From an uncultured Collinsella sp. (GTDB taxonomy: Bacteria; Actinomycetota; Coriobacteriia; Coriobacteriales; Coriobacteriaceae): 5,494 nt of DNA. Below, one piece after another: positions 1 to 4,934 of the stretch. The position numbers and the translations under genes are program-made. The first letter of the stretch is position 1. Every line of letters starts with the position of its first letter. The notes under the pieces are model-generated. The model did not search any database. It saw only the letters and a list, made by a program, of their open reading frames with translations, and had not been told where the DNA came from. Location: contig CAAECT010000096.1 in the NCBI GenBank assembly GCA_900754435.1, positions 1 to 5,494 on the forward strand, given 5' to 3'.

Positions 1-347
1 CCCTCCTCAAACACGCGGCGGGCATCCTCTACGCCCTTGTCGTCCTGCGGAAAGAACAGCATGGCCACGCCATAGTCGCCCTCTGCCGGCAGAATCTGGC
101 CGCACTTTTGAGCCTCTTTACGGAAAAAGTGATGCGGAACCTGGAACAGGATGCCAGCGCCGTCGCCGGTGTTCTTCTCGAGTCCCGTACCGCCGCGGTG
201 CTCTAAGTTGACCAGAATGGACAGTGCGTCGTCCAGAATCTGGTGATGGCGCTCGCCGTTGATATCGGCAAGCGCGCCGATGCCACATGCATCGTGGTCG
301 AATTCGGGGCGATAAAGGCCCTGCTGCTGAGCGGAATCTGCCTGCAT
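1..347 (-). CDS. gltB: Glutamate synthase large subunit, N-terminal part (cut by the window edge)
   Basis: The visible 115 residues are the start of the class II glutamine amidotransferase (Ntn-hydrolase) domain of glutamate synthase, which hydrolyses glutamine and passes ammonia to 2-oxoglutarate to make glutamate. The diagnostic stretch HDACGIGALADI (residues 18-29) places the presumed catalytic Cys at position 21, so a propeptide of about 20 residues would be removed to free it. This is followed by LVNLEHRGG (45-53) and the run TGDGAGILFQVPH, both typical of the family. The ATG at 345-347 is preceded by a GGGGAGG ribosome binding site at 354-360, six bases upstream. Full-length family members are about 1,500 residues, so over 90% of the gene lies outside the window. 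It is divergent from the Nramp gene. Whether a gltD small-subunit gene follows cannot be seen. The family assignment is firm from motifs; the symbol follows from it. Confidence 0.93.
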   Translation of the reverse strand, partial: MQADSAQQQGLYRPEFDHDACGIGALADINGERHHQILDDALSILVNLEHRGGTGLEKNTGDGAGILFQVPHHFFRKEAQKCGQILPAEGDYGVAMLFFPQDDKGVEDARRVFEE

Positions 348-530
348 CGCGATCCTCCCCTTGGTGTTAGACAGTCAGTTGAATAGGCATACTAGGAGCA
401 TCACCGGCCCGTTGTGTTTCCCGCCCGTTTCGAAACAATCGCGTAACGCACGCCCTACGAATGGACACCGCCGACCTCAAGGGCGACAACATAGGCCCCA
501 AGTTCGGCCCGCAAACTCACCTCTTCAAAC

Positions 531-587
531 ATCTCAATCTGTAACAGTAAGACCCAATTTCGACGACTAACTGTTACAGATTGAGAT
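531..587. repeat. 80-bp-period palindromic repeat, unit 1
   Basis: The arms 531-548 and 570-587 are perfect reverse complements over 18 bp (core TCTCAATCTGTAACAGT), separated by a 21-base loop. This is the best-preserved palindrome of the family. The loop contains GACCCAATTT, whose CC(R)(R)TTT pattern is shared with the other units even though it is not part of the stem. There is no T-tract that would make it an ordinary terminator in either direction; only TTTT follows the right arm. Confidence 0.9.
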
Positions 588-610
588 TTTCTGCAGGACA
601 GTTTTGGTTT

Positions 611-667
611 GTCTCGATCTGTAACACGAAGGGCCGGTTTTTGCAGCTAACTGTTACAGATCGAGAT
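611..667. repeat. 80-bp-period palindromic repeat, unit 2
   Basis: Aligned to unit 1 with no gaps at an offset of exactly 80 bp. The arms 612-626 (TCTCGATCTGTAACA) and 652-666 pair perfectly over 15 bp, and 611/667 adds a G-T wobble. Compared with unit 1 the stem has a compensatory change: the A536-T582 pair of unit 1 is G616-C662 here. The inner end of the stem present in unit 1 is lost (C627 opposite C651), which leaves a loop of 25 bases. Confidence 0.9.
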
Positions 668-690
668 TTTCCATAGGACCATTTCTTCCT

Positions 691-747
691 GTCTCGATCT
701 GTAACACCTAGGTCCAATTTCCATCCCTAGTTGTTACAGATCAAGAC
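691..747. repeat. 80-bp-period palindromic repeat, unit 3
   Basis: A further exact 80-bp step from unit 2. The left arm 691-706 is identical to that of unit 2 (GTCTCGATCTGTAACA). The right arm 732-747 pairs with it over 16 bp with a single mismatch (C695 opposite A743). In a leftward transcript that position would be a G-U wobble. The loop again contains CCAATTT (714-720). This is the unit closest to the Nramp gene, ending about 120 bp before its start codon. Confidence 0.88.
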
Positions 748-868
748 ATTTCGGCAACTCCTTTCCCCATCCTATTCAAATACAACAATTTTGTTAGTCT
801 CGGTTAACCTTTAAGCCTAAAACGGGTACCCTTTACGGCGTCAAACAAACGGCACGCAGGAGCTCACC

Positions 869-2125
869 ATGCTCAACCATCTCAAACAACACTTTGGCTC
901 GCACCGCACCGGAGGCCACGGAGGTCTGGATATCGCCCGGCATATCGGCCCCGGGCTGCTCGTGACCGTCGGCTTTATCGATCCGGGCAACTGGGCCTCC
1001 AATATGGCCGCGGGCTCGCAGTTTGGCTACGCGCTGCTGTGGATCGTCACGCTGTCCACGATCATGCTGATCGTCTTGCAGCACAACGCGGCGCACCTGG
1101 GCATCGCCACGGGCGCCTGCCTTGCCGAGGCCACGACCCGCTTTCTCCCCCGCTTCGTTGGGCGCACGGTGCTCGCCAGTGCCTATCTCGCGACCATCGC
1201 CACCGCCATGGCCGAAGTCCTGGGTGGCGCGATTGCCCTTCAAATGCTCTTTGGGCTGCCCGTGCGCGCGGGCTGCGTCATCGTGGCGGCAGTATCGATG
1301 GCGATGCTCATGACGAGCTCCTACAAGCGCGCCGAGCGATGGATCATCGCCTTCGTAGGCGTGGTAGGACTCTCGTTTTTGGCTGAGCTCACGCTGGTCA
1401 AGGTCGACTGGCCGCAGGCCGCCGCAAGCTGGATCACACCCAGTATGCCCACCGGCTCGGCCACGATTATCGTGAGTGTCCTGGGTGCGGTCGTTATGCC
1501 CCACAACCTTTTTCTGCACTCCGAGGTCATCCAATCCATGCACTTCGAAGGCCAAGGCGAGCAAGTTATCGAGGAACGTCTGCGCTACGAGCTCTTCGAC
1601 ACGCTCTTTTCGATGGGCGTGGGCTGGGCAATCAACTCGGCCATGGTCATCCTGGCCGCAACGACCTTCTTTGCGCACAGCATTGTCGTAGACGACCTCG
1701 CCGTCGCAGCGGCCACGCTCTCCCCCATCTTGGGCCCGGCGAGCTCGACCATCTTTGCGGTAGCGCTGCTGTTCGCGGGACTATCGAGCAGCGTGACAGC
1801 GGGCATGGCGGCGGGAACCATCACCGCGGGCATGTTCGACGAGGAATACGACATCCACGACCGACATTCCTCGATCGGGGTAGCGGCCTGTTTCGCCGGC
1901 GCAGTGGCGGCGTGTCTGGTCATCCCAAATCCTTTTGAAGGTCTCATCTGGAGTCAGGCACTGCTGTCGCTTCAGCTGCCGATTACGGTCTTTGTGCTCA
2001 TACGGCTCACCAGCTCAGCCCGCGTTATGGGCAAATACGCCAACTCGCGCCCGCTCAACGCGCTGCTCGTAGGGATCGGCGTCATCGTGACGATTCTCGA
2101 CATCGTGCTGCTAACGGGGATGTAA
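869..2125 (+). CDS. mntH: Nramp-family divalent metal-ion transporter (MntH-type)
   Basis: A 418-residue polytopic membrane protein that should import Mn2+ (and/or Fe2+) by proton-coupled transport. The signature of transmembrane helix 1, GFIDPGNWASNMAAGS (35-50), supplies Asp38 and Asn41. The unwound helix 6 motif AVVMPHNLFLHS (207-218) supplies Ala207, Met210 and His212. These match the metal-coordinating Asp, Asn, Ala-carbonyl and Met positions known from Nramp structures. The Met argues for transition metals rather than the Nramp-related magnesium transporters, which lack it. About eleven hydrophobic segments are visible, and the length is normal for the family. The ATG at 869 has an AGGAG site (858-862) six bases upstream. 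No strong rightward terminator follows; the gene converges on the rubredoxin gene. An apparent open frame on the opposite strand (833-1678) is a compositional shadow. The family is certain; Mn versus Fe preference is not visible in the sequence. Confidence 0.95.
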   Translation: MLNHLKQHFGSHRTGGHGGLDIARHIGPGLLVTVGFIDPGNWASNMAAGSQFGYALLWIVTLSTIMLIVLQHNAAHLGIATGACLAEATTRFLPRFVGRTVLASAYLATIATAMAEVLGGAIALQMLFGLPVRAGCVIVAAVSMAMLMTSSYKRAERWIIAFVGVVGLSFLAELTLVKVDWPQAAASWITPSMPTGSATIIVSVLGAVVMPHNLFLHSEVIQSMHFEGQGEQVIEERLRYELFDTLFSMGVGWAINSAMVILAATTFFAHSIVVDDLAVAAATLSPILGPASSTIFAVALLFAGLSSSVTAGMAAGTITAGMFDEEYDIHDRHSSIGVAACFAGAVAACLVIPNPFEGLIWSQALLSLQLPITVFVLIRLTSSARVMGKYANSRPLNALLVGIGVIVTILDIVLLTGM

Positions 2126-2154
2126 TTGGGATGGCGTGACTGTCCAGATATAAC

Positions 2155-2192
2155 GTCTTAATCTGTAACACGTGAGACCGTTTTAAACCGTC
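2155..2192. repeat. Degenerate fourth copy (left half) of the palindromic repeat
   Basis: Bases 2155-2172 (GTCTTAATCTGTAACACG) match the left arm of unit 2 at 16 of 18 positions, and the loop motif CCGTTTT (2178-2184) follows in register. The right arm TGTTACAGAT is missing or decayed to CCGTCAGAT, so the long hairpin cannot form. The segment instead contains a near-perfect 17-bp palindrome, GACCGTTTTAAACCGTC (2176-2192, one mismatched pair). It begins 29 bp beyond the Nramp stop codon, in the same orientation as the three upstream units. Confidence 0.65.
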
Positions 2193-2196
2193 AGAT

Positions 2197-2237
2197 AAAT
2201 CAAAAGGGTCCCGGCCGAGAATTCGACCGGGACCCTT
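2197..2237 (-). terminator. Rho-independent terminator of the rubredoxin gene
   Basis: The arms 2204-2218 (AAGGGTCCCGGCCGA on the plus strand) and 2223-2237 form a 15-bp stem with a 4-base loop. The one irregular pair is a G-U wobble when read leftward but a C-A mismatch when read rightward. Read leftward the stem is followed by TTTTGATTT; read rightward there is no T-tract. It therefore serves the leftward rubredoxin transcript, about 40 bp past its stop codon. Confidence 0.85.
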
Positions 2238-2276
2238 GGACAGAGCTATGTTCGGCTTTCGCCGTGTGCCTGCGAG

Positions 2277-2420
2277 TTACTCCTCGACGAGCTCAAACTG
2301 ATCGGGACCGACGCCGCACACCGGGCACACGTAGTCCTCGGGCAGCTCGGGCGTGTCGACCTCAACCTCGTAACCGCAAACGGTGCACACAAACTTATAC
2401 GTCTTCTTCTCCTCAGCCAT
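2277..2420 (-). CDS. Short rubredoxin
   Basis: This 47-residue protein is a one-iron electron carrier. The four cysteine iron ligands sit in two canonical knuckles, CTVCGY (12-17) and CPVCGVG (32-38), followed by the usual PDQFE (39-43). The aromatic residues Tyr8, Tyr17, Tyr30 and Phe42 fit the rubredoxin core. Only 16 residues separate the cysteine pairs, against about 29 in standard rubredoxins, so the middle loop is strongly shortened. This resembles Desulfovibrio-type short rubredoxins and the rubredoxin domains fused to flavoproteins. The ATG (2418-2420) has a GAGGAG ribosome binding site overlapping 2427-2433. The gene lies 88 bp downstream of the flavin reductase-like gene on the same strand, with its own promoter between them. 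The natural inference is that the flavoprotein is its redox partner. It is too short for many ORF callers and easily missed. Confidence 0.93.
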   Translation of the reverse strand: MAEEKKTYKFVCTVCGYEVEVDTPELPEDYVCPVCGVGPDQFELVEE

Positions 2421-2463
2421 GATGTTCTCCTCTCGAACGTGACTGCTGGTGTACTTACTTATT

Positions 2464-2491
2464 AGTATATATTCTCAATAACATAATGCAA
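2464..2491 (-). promoter_or_regulatory. Sigma70-type promoter of the rubredoxin gene
   Basis: Read leftward: -35 TTGCAT (2486-2491), a 16-bp spacer, and -10 TATACT (2464-2469, five of six matches to consensus). Transcription would start near 2457, giving a 5' leader of roughly 37 bases. The surrounding sequence is markedly AT-rich. An imperfect inverted repeat TTATT...AATAA (2459-2463 / 2477-2481) brackets the -10 box and could be an operator, though five-base arms are weak evidence. Confidence 0.65.
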
Positions 2492-2508
2492 GTATTTTTA
2501 GAACATTT

Positions 2509-3012
2509 CTAGCCTTGATACGACGAGGCTTTGGGCGGCGTCTTGCCCTTTAGCACCTTGTGATAGTAGTCGTACGTCAGCGGCGTCTCGTCGCTCAGGC
2601 GCTCGGCATCCTCGACCTCGCCAATAAACAGCAGATGCGTGCCCACATCCACAGTGTCGATCAAACGGCAGCTAAACAGGGCCGCCGCGTGCTCGGGCAC
2701 ATAGGGCATGCCCAGAGCCGTCTCGCGGGTCTCGTATTTGGCAAACTTGTCATAATCGCTGCTGGTGCGGAACCCAAAGTTACCGATGTAGAGCATGTCG
2801 GCGGTCTGATCGATCACGGTCAGCGCGAACGCTTTGGCCGATGCGATGACGCCCGAGGTGACATTGTCCTTGTTCACGGCAACCGAAATACGCGGCGGCA
2901 TGGACGTCACCTGCACCGCAGTGTTGATGACGCAGCCGGCGCGCAGCCCGTCTGCCGCGGCGCTCACCACGTACAGGCCACTCGGCATGGTAAAGAACGC
3001 AGTTTTGTCCAT
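2509..3012 (-). CDS. Flavin reductase-like FMN-binding protein (Hrb/flavoredoxin type)
   Basis: A 167-residue member of the flavin reductase-like FMN-binding family (split-barrel fold), probably cytoplasmic. Recognisable blocks are GLYVVS (12-17), NTAVQVTSMPP (30-40), FGFRTSSDYDKF (79-90), DVGTHLLFIGEV (122-133) and YYHKVLKGKTPP (149-160). Together these resemble the flavoprotein half of the high-molecular-weight rubredoxin (Hrb) of acetogens and clostridia, rather than NAD(P)H:flavin reductases of two-component monooxygenases. The gene is followed on the same strand by a free-standing rubredoxin, the domain fused to the C-terminus of Hrb. In that system reduced Hrb feeds oxygen- or NO-reducing flavodiiron proteins; that role here is inference. 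The start ATG (3010-3012) has GGGGAG about eight bases upstream. The open frame extends to 3174, but that extension reads through the smpB-side terminator and is rejected. No clear promoter is visible in 3013-3063. Confidence 0.88.
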   Translation of the reverse strand: MDKTAFFTMPSGLYVVSAAADGLRAGCVINTAVQVTSMPPRISVAVNKDNVTSGVIASAKAFALTVIDQTADMLYIGNFGFRTSSDYDKFAKYETRETALGMPYVPEHAAALFSCRLIDTVDVGTHLLFIGEVEDAERLSDETPLTYDYYHKVLKGKTPPKASSYQG

Positions 3013-3063
3013 AACGATCACTCCCCTAGCTCGGGTTGGAACCTCATGAATGTATGTACCCAC

Positions 3064-3097
3064 AAAAAAGGCGGCACCCATAACGGACGCCGCCTTT
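3064..3097 (-). terminator. Rho-independent terminator of the TPR-like gene/smpB transcript
   Basis: A perfect 9-bp stem, AAAGGCGGC (3067-3075) with GCCGCCTTT (3089-3097), and a 13-base loop. Read leftward it ends in a run of six T (3064-3069), so it terminates transcription coming from smpB and insulates the flavin reductase-like gene. Confidence 0.88.
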
Positions 3098-3139
3098 GAG
3101 ACATATGTGTCAGAACAGTAAGAAAGATAAGACGCCCGC

Positions 3140-3206
3140 AGTTGCGGTGAAATAGGGACTGAATAGCCCCTCAAACAGGCAAAACAGTCCGTATCTCACC
3201 GCAACT
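3140..3206. repeat. Long palindromic hairpin element between smpB and its terminator
   Basis: The outer arms 3140-3154 (AGTTGCGGTGAAATA) and 3192-3206 pair over 15 bp. The single irregular pair is a G-U wobble in leftward RNA and an A-C mismatch in rightward RNA. After one G-G opposition (3155/3191) the stem resumes with GGACTG (3156-3161) against CAGTCC (3185-3190). The central 23 bases can add a short GCC/GGC pairing. The element starts 13 bp past the smpB stop codon. It lacks a T-tract, so it is not a standard terminator, and a proper one follows 43 bp further on. It may be an interspersed repeat or a 3'-UTR structure. Confidence 0.85.
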
Positions 3207-3218
3207 TATATAGAGCGC

Positions 3219-3689
3219 CTACCGGTTGCGTTCCTTGAGGGCGCGGTCGATCTCGCGTTGGACATCACGCTTGGCCATGTCCTCGCGCTTGTCGTAGAGC
3301 TTCTTGCCGCGACCCAGACCCAGCAGCAGCTTTACGCGGCCGTCGGTATTAAAGTAGAGCTCCAACGGAACCAGCGCATAACCACGGTTGCGAAGTTTGC
3401 CGTCAAGAAAGTCGATCTCCTTGCGGTGCAGCAGCAGACGACGCCGACGGTCGGGATCGCGATTCCACACGCCACCATGGCTATAAGGGTGGATATGCAG
3501 GCCCACGAGCCAGCACTCGCCGCCACGAATCAGCGCAAAAGTGTCAGTGATCTGACAGGCGCGCTCGCGAATCGACTTGACCTCGGTGCCGCTCAGCTCA
3601 ATACCGCACTCAAACGTCTCATCGATAAAGTACTCGTGATGTGCCGAGCGATTCTTGGAAATGAGTTTGCGCTCGCGCTTACTGGGCAT
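3219..3689 (-). CDS. smpB: SsrA (tmRNA)-binding protein SmpB
   Basis: A 156-residue protein, the usual SmpB length. It binds tmRNA, delivers it to stalled ribosomes, and takes the place of the codon-anticodon helix in the A site. Visible signatures are the basic N-terminus with HHEYFIDETFECGIEL (17-32), SGTEVKSIR (33-41), NRDPDRRRRLLLHRKEI (76-92), GYALVPLELYF (103-113) and GRGKKLYDKRE (126-136). A basic C-terminal tail (137-156) forms the helix that probes the mRNA channel. The ATG (3687-3689) lies inside the last codons of the upstream TPR-like gene (11-bp overlap) and is preceded, six bases away, by a perfect AAGGAGG site. That site fixes this start over longer in-frame options up to 3830. 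The overlap suggests translational coupling. The tmRNA gene itself is not in this window. Confidence 0.97.
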   Translation of the reverse strand: MPSKRERKLISKNRSAHHEYFIDETFECGIELSGTEVKSIRERACQITDTFALIRGGECWLVGLHIHPYSHGGVWNRDPDRRRRLLLHRKEIDFLDGKLRNRGYALVPLELYFNTDGRVKLLLGLGRGKKLYDKREDMAKRDVQREIDRALKERNR

Positions 3690-4596
3690 CGCCGGCCTCC
3701 TTGGCGCCATCGGCGTTTGAGCCCGCAGCCTCGCGCTTTGCCTTGCGCTCGGCATTGAGCTCGGCATCGCTCTCGCGCACCAGTTTGATAATCGCCGCGC
3801 AGGCCTCCTCGCCCACCAAGTCGCGAGCACGTACCGTCAGGCGCGTCGCCTCCTGCTTGTCGCCGTCGCTTGCAGCATCGGTCGCGCACATAATCAGGCA
3901 GATGGCAATCTCGGCCGAAGGCGAGGTCGGAACGCCTTGCAGGGCCAGTTCACCCATCACGTGCTCGTCGCTCTCATCGGCGGCATCCGGATAGGTGGTA
4001 TGGATCTTGTTGAGCAGGCGCGTCGTATGCGCATCGTTGGGCGCCAGGCGCAGCGCCAGACGCGCGCAGCCCACGGCAGCCGAAACGTTTTCGGTCTCGG
4101 GCTCCAAGAAGTACTGACCTAGATTGGCGTAAGCGCGGGCGGCGCACTTGCCATCGCTTGCACGCTCCAGCACCGAGAACGAGAGCGATGCCCATTCCTG
4201 CTTGTCTTCGAGTGCGCGGAACAGCTCGGCCAAATCCAAGCGATAGTTGCAGTTCATGGGGTCCCAACGCACAGCCTGCATCAGGGCATTGCGAGCGCTC
4301 ACATAATCCTGCTGGCGAATGTAGGCAAACGCCATATCAGAGTACAGGCGGTCAAACGGCACCTCGACCTGCACGAGCTCGCGCGGATCCTTCTCCACGC
4401 GGCGATAGGCCAAGCGCTCAAACTTGCTATCGAAGCTAAAGTATTGACGCTTCTCCTCCGTCTTGCACTCGGCGTCGATATACTCCTCGGCGAGCTCCAC
4501 CAGGCGCTCCAGCAGCGGCGTCGCCGTAGCCAGGTCGCCCTGCGCCAGATAGTTCTCGGCATACGTGATGTCTTGCAAGCTGATGGGCAGATCCAT
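3679..4596 (-). CDS. TPR-like repeat protein of unknown function
   Basis: A 305-residue soluble protein with no signal peptide or membrane segment. It is rich in Ala, Leu and Glu, with helix-pair periodicity. TPR-like units are suggested at 12-34 (YAENYLAQGDLATATPLLER), 84-113 (LYSDMAFAYIRQQDYVSARN onward, ending in RWDP) and 154-187 (RAYANLG...ALRLAPN). Each has the small residue, the A at the helix B start and the final Pro typical of TPRs. The last 30 residues are a charged, low-complexity tail of Glu, Ala and Lys. The chosen ATG (4594-4596) has GAGGAG five bases upstream. An upstream extension to 4647 has no such site and runs over a 12-bp palindrome. It is co-directional with smpB and overlaps it by 11 bp, so it is probably made with SmpB. 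I cannot assign a function; a link to translation or ribosome rescue would be inferred from position only. Confidence 0.85.
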   Translation of the reverse strand: MDLPISLQDITYAENYLAQGDLATATPLLERLVELAEEYIDAECKTEEKRQYFSFDSKFERLAYRRVEKDPRELVQVEVPFDRLYSDMAFAYIRQQDYVSARNALMQAVRWDPMNCNYRLDLAELFRALEDKQEWASLSFSVLERASDGKCAARAYANLGQYFLEPETENVSAAVGCARLALRLAPNDAHTTRLLNKIHTTYPDAADESDEHVMGELALQGVPTSPSAEIAICLIMCATDAASDGDKQEATRLTVRARDLVGEEACAAIIKLVRESDAELNAERKAKREAAGSNADGAKEAGDAQ

Positions 4597-4631
4597 GGCT
4601 ACTCCTCGATCTGAGCGAAACACGGCAGGCG

Positions 4632-4643
4632 CCGTATATACGG
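4632..4643. other. 12-bp perfect palindrome upstream of the TPR-like gene
   Basis: CCGTATATACGG reads the same on both strands and lies 36 bp before the ATG of the TPR-like gene, directly after the tRNA terminator. A TTGACC (4642-4647, leftward) overlaps its edge and could be a -35 box, but no acceptable -10 lies 16-18 bp beyond. The site could be an operator or part of the promoter; the evidence is positional. Confidence 0.4.
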
Positions 4644-4651
4644 TCAATACA

Positions 4652-4680
4652 CAAAACCCGGGTCTCTTACGAGGCCCGGG
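4652..4680 (-). terminator. Rho-independent terminator of the tRNA-Gln/tRNA-Glu transcript
   Basis: CCCGGGTCTC (4657-4666) and GAGGCCCGGG (4671-4680) form a 10-bp stem with one irregular pair and a 4-base loop. Read leftward it is followed by TTTTGTG (4650-4656). It begins 11 bp after the CCA end of tRNA-Glu, as expected for a tRNA operon terminator. The short T-run may let some transcription through to the TPR-like gene, for which no strong promoter is visible. Confidence 0.8.
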
Positions 4681-4690
4681 CGTTCAATTT

Positions 4691-4767
4691 TGGTAGCCCG
4701 TACCAGATTCGAACTGGTGATCTCCGCCTTGAGAGGGCGGCGTCCTAAACCGCTAGACGAACGGGCC
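4691..4767 (-). tRNA. tRNA-Glu (anticodon CTC)
   Basis: Read leftward, a complete cloverleaf with an encoded CCA end (4691-4693). The acceptor stem GGCCCGT pairs with ACGGGCT (a G-U at the first pair). The D-arm has TTCGTCTAGCGG as in bacterial tRNA-Glu. The anticodon stem CCGCC/GGCGG encloses the 7-base loop CTCTCAA, giving anticodon CTC, which reads GAG. The T-arm is CCAGTTCGAATCTGG. The length is 77 bases including CCA. Confidence 0.96.
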
Positions 4768-4784
4768 ATATGTAGCAAATGCAA

Positions 4785-4858
4785 TGGCTGGGATGGAGGG
4801 AGGCGAACCCCCATTGACGGAACCAGAACCCGCTGTCCTGCCATTAGACGACATCCCA
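4785..4858 (-). tRNA. tRNA-Gln (anticodon CTG)
   Basis: Read leftward, a 74-base cloverleaf with an encoded CCA end (4785-4787). The acceptor stem TGGGATG/CATCCCA starts with the weak U1-A72 pair and has discriminator G73, both identity features of tRNA-Gln. The anticodon loop TTCTGGT gives anticodon CTG, reading CAG. The anticodon stem GCGGG/TCCGT has G-U pairs at both ends. The T-arm is GGGGGTTCGCCTCCC. It lies 17 bp upstream of tRNA-Glu and is the first gene of a two-tRNA transcript. Confidence 0.95.
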
Positions 4859-4902
4859 ATGACTGCATCGCTGCGCTCGGCTGTGCCTTTGCGCAAGAAA
4901 GA

Positions 4903-4931
4903 AATATACGGGAAGTCTCGCCGTGACGCAA
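4903..4931 (-). promoter_or_regulatory. Sigma70-type promoter of the tRNA-Gln/tRNA-Glu operon
   Basis: Read leftward: -35 TTGCGT (4926-4931), a 17-bp spacer, and -10 TATATT (4903-4908, five of six matches to consensus). Transcription should start near 4896, about 38 bases before mature tRNA-Gln. That leader contains the 8-bp palindrome TTGCGCAA (4888-4895). The promoter is the strongest-looking in the window. Confidence 0.75.
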
Positions 4932-4934
4932 GCC

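Larger units (their letters stand above)
348..868. other. Divergent gltB/Nramp intergenic region
   Basis: This 521-bp spacer carries no convincing gene. Bases 348-530 should hold the leftward gltB promoter, but I find no clear -35/-10 pair. They contain a perfect 10-bp palindrome, GTTTCGAAAC, at 427-436. Bases 531-747 are the 80-bp-period palindrome array. Bases 748-868 are AT-rich and should hold the rightward transporter promoter. That last part contains a perfect 8-bp palindrome GGTTAACC (802-809) and a short inverted repeat AACAA-TT-TTGTT (784-795). TTGTTA at 791-796 could be a -35 box, but no good -10 follows at standard spacing. Confidence 0.7.

Noticed and set aside
361..570. A 69-residue rightward open frame in the gltB/Nramp spacer
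   Set aside because: It starts just past the gltB ribosome binding site, runs into repeat unit 1, has no ribosome binding site and encodes low-quality sequence without recognisable features.
531..747. The regularly spaced repeats as a CRISPR array
   Set aside because: The units are 80 bp apart, each contains a long internal palindrome, the copies differ from one another, and no cas gene is in the window.
793..820. A DtxR/MntR-type operator upstream of the Nramp gene
   Set aside because: GGTTAACC and CCTAA half-site-like pieces are present, but they are not symmetric about one centre and align poorly with the DtxR consensus.
833..1678. A 281-residue leftward open frame opposite the Nramp gene
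   Set aside because: It is antisense to a clearly conserved gene, its product is full of His, Arg and Gly as in typical GC-rich shadow frames, and no ribosome binding site supports it.
3013..3174. A 54-residue N-terminal extension of the flavin reductase-like protein
   Set aside because: The extension would translate through the strong terminator at 3064-3097 and part of the hairpin region. The ATG at 3012 has a good ribosome binding site and begins at the usual family N-terminus.
3064..3218. A tmRNA (ssrA) gene next to smpB
   Set aside because: The region is only about 155 bp, lacks a tRNA-like acceptor/T-arm with CCA, and shows no tag-peptide frame. It is accounted for by the hairpin and the terminator.
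3258..3758. A 166-residue rightward open frame opposite smpB
   Set aside because: It is antisense to smpB and the TPR-like gene and has no ribosome binding site or recognisable domain.
3690..3830. A longer SmpB starting at 3830
   Set aside because: It would add 47 residues with no family similarity inside the TPR-like gene. The internal ATG at 3689 has a perfect Shine-Dalgarno and gives the usual SmpB length.
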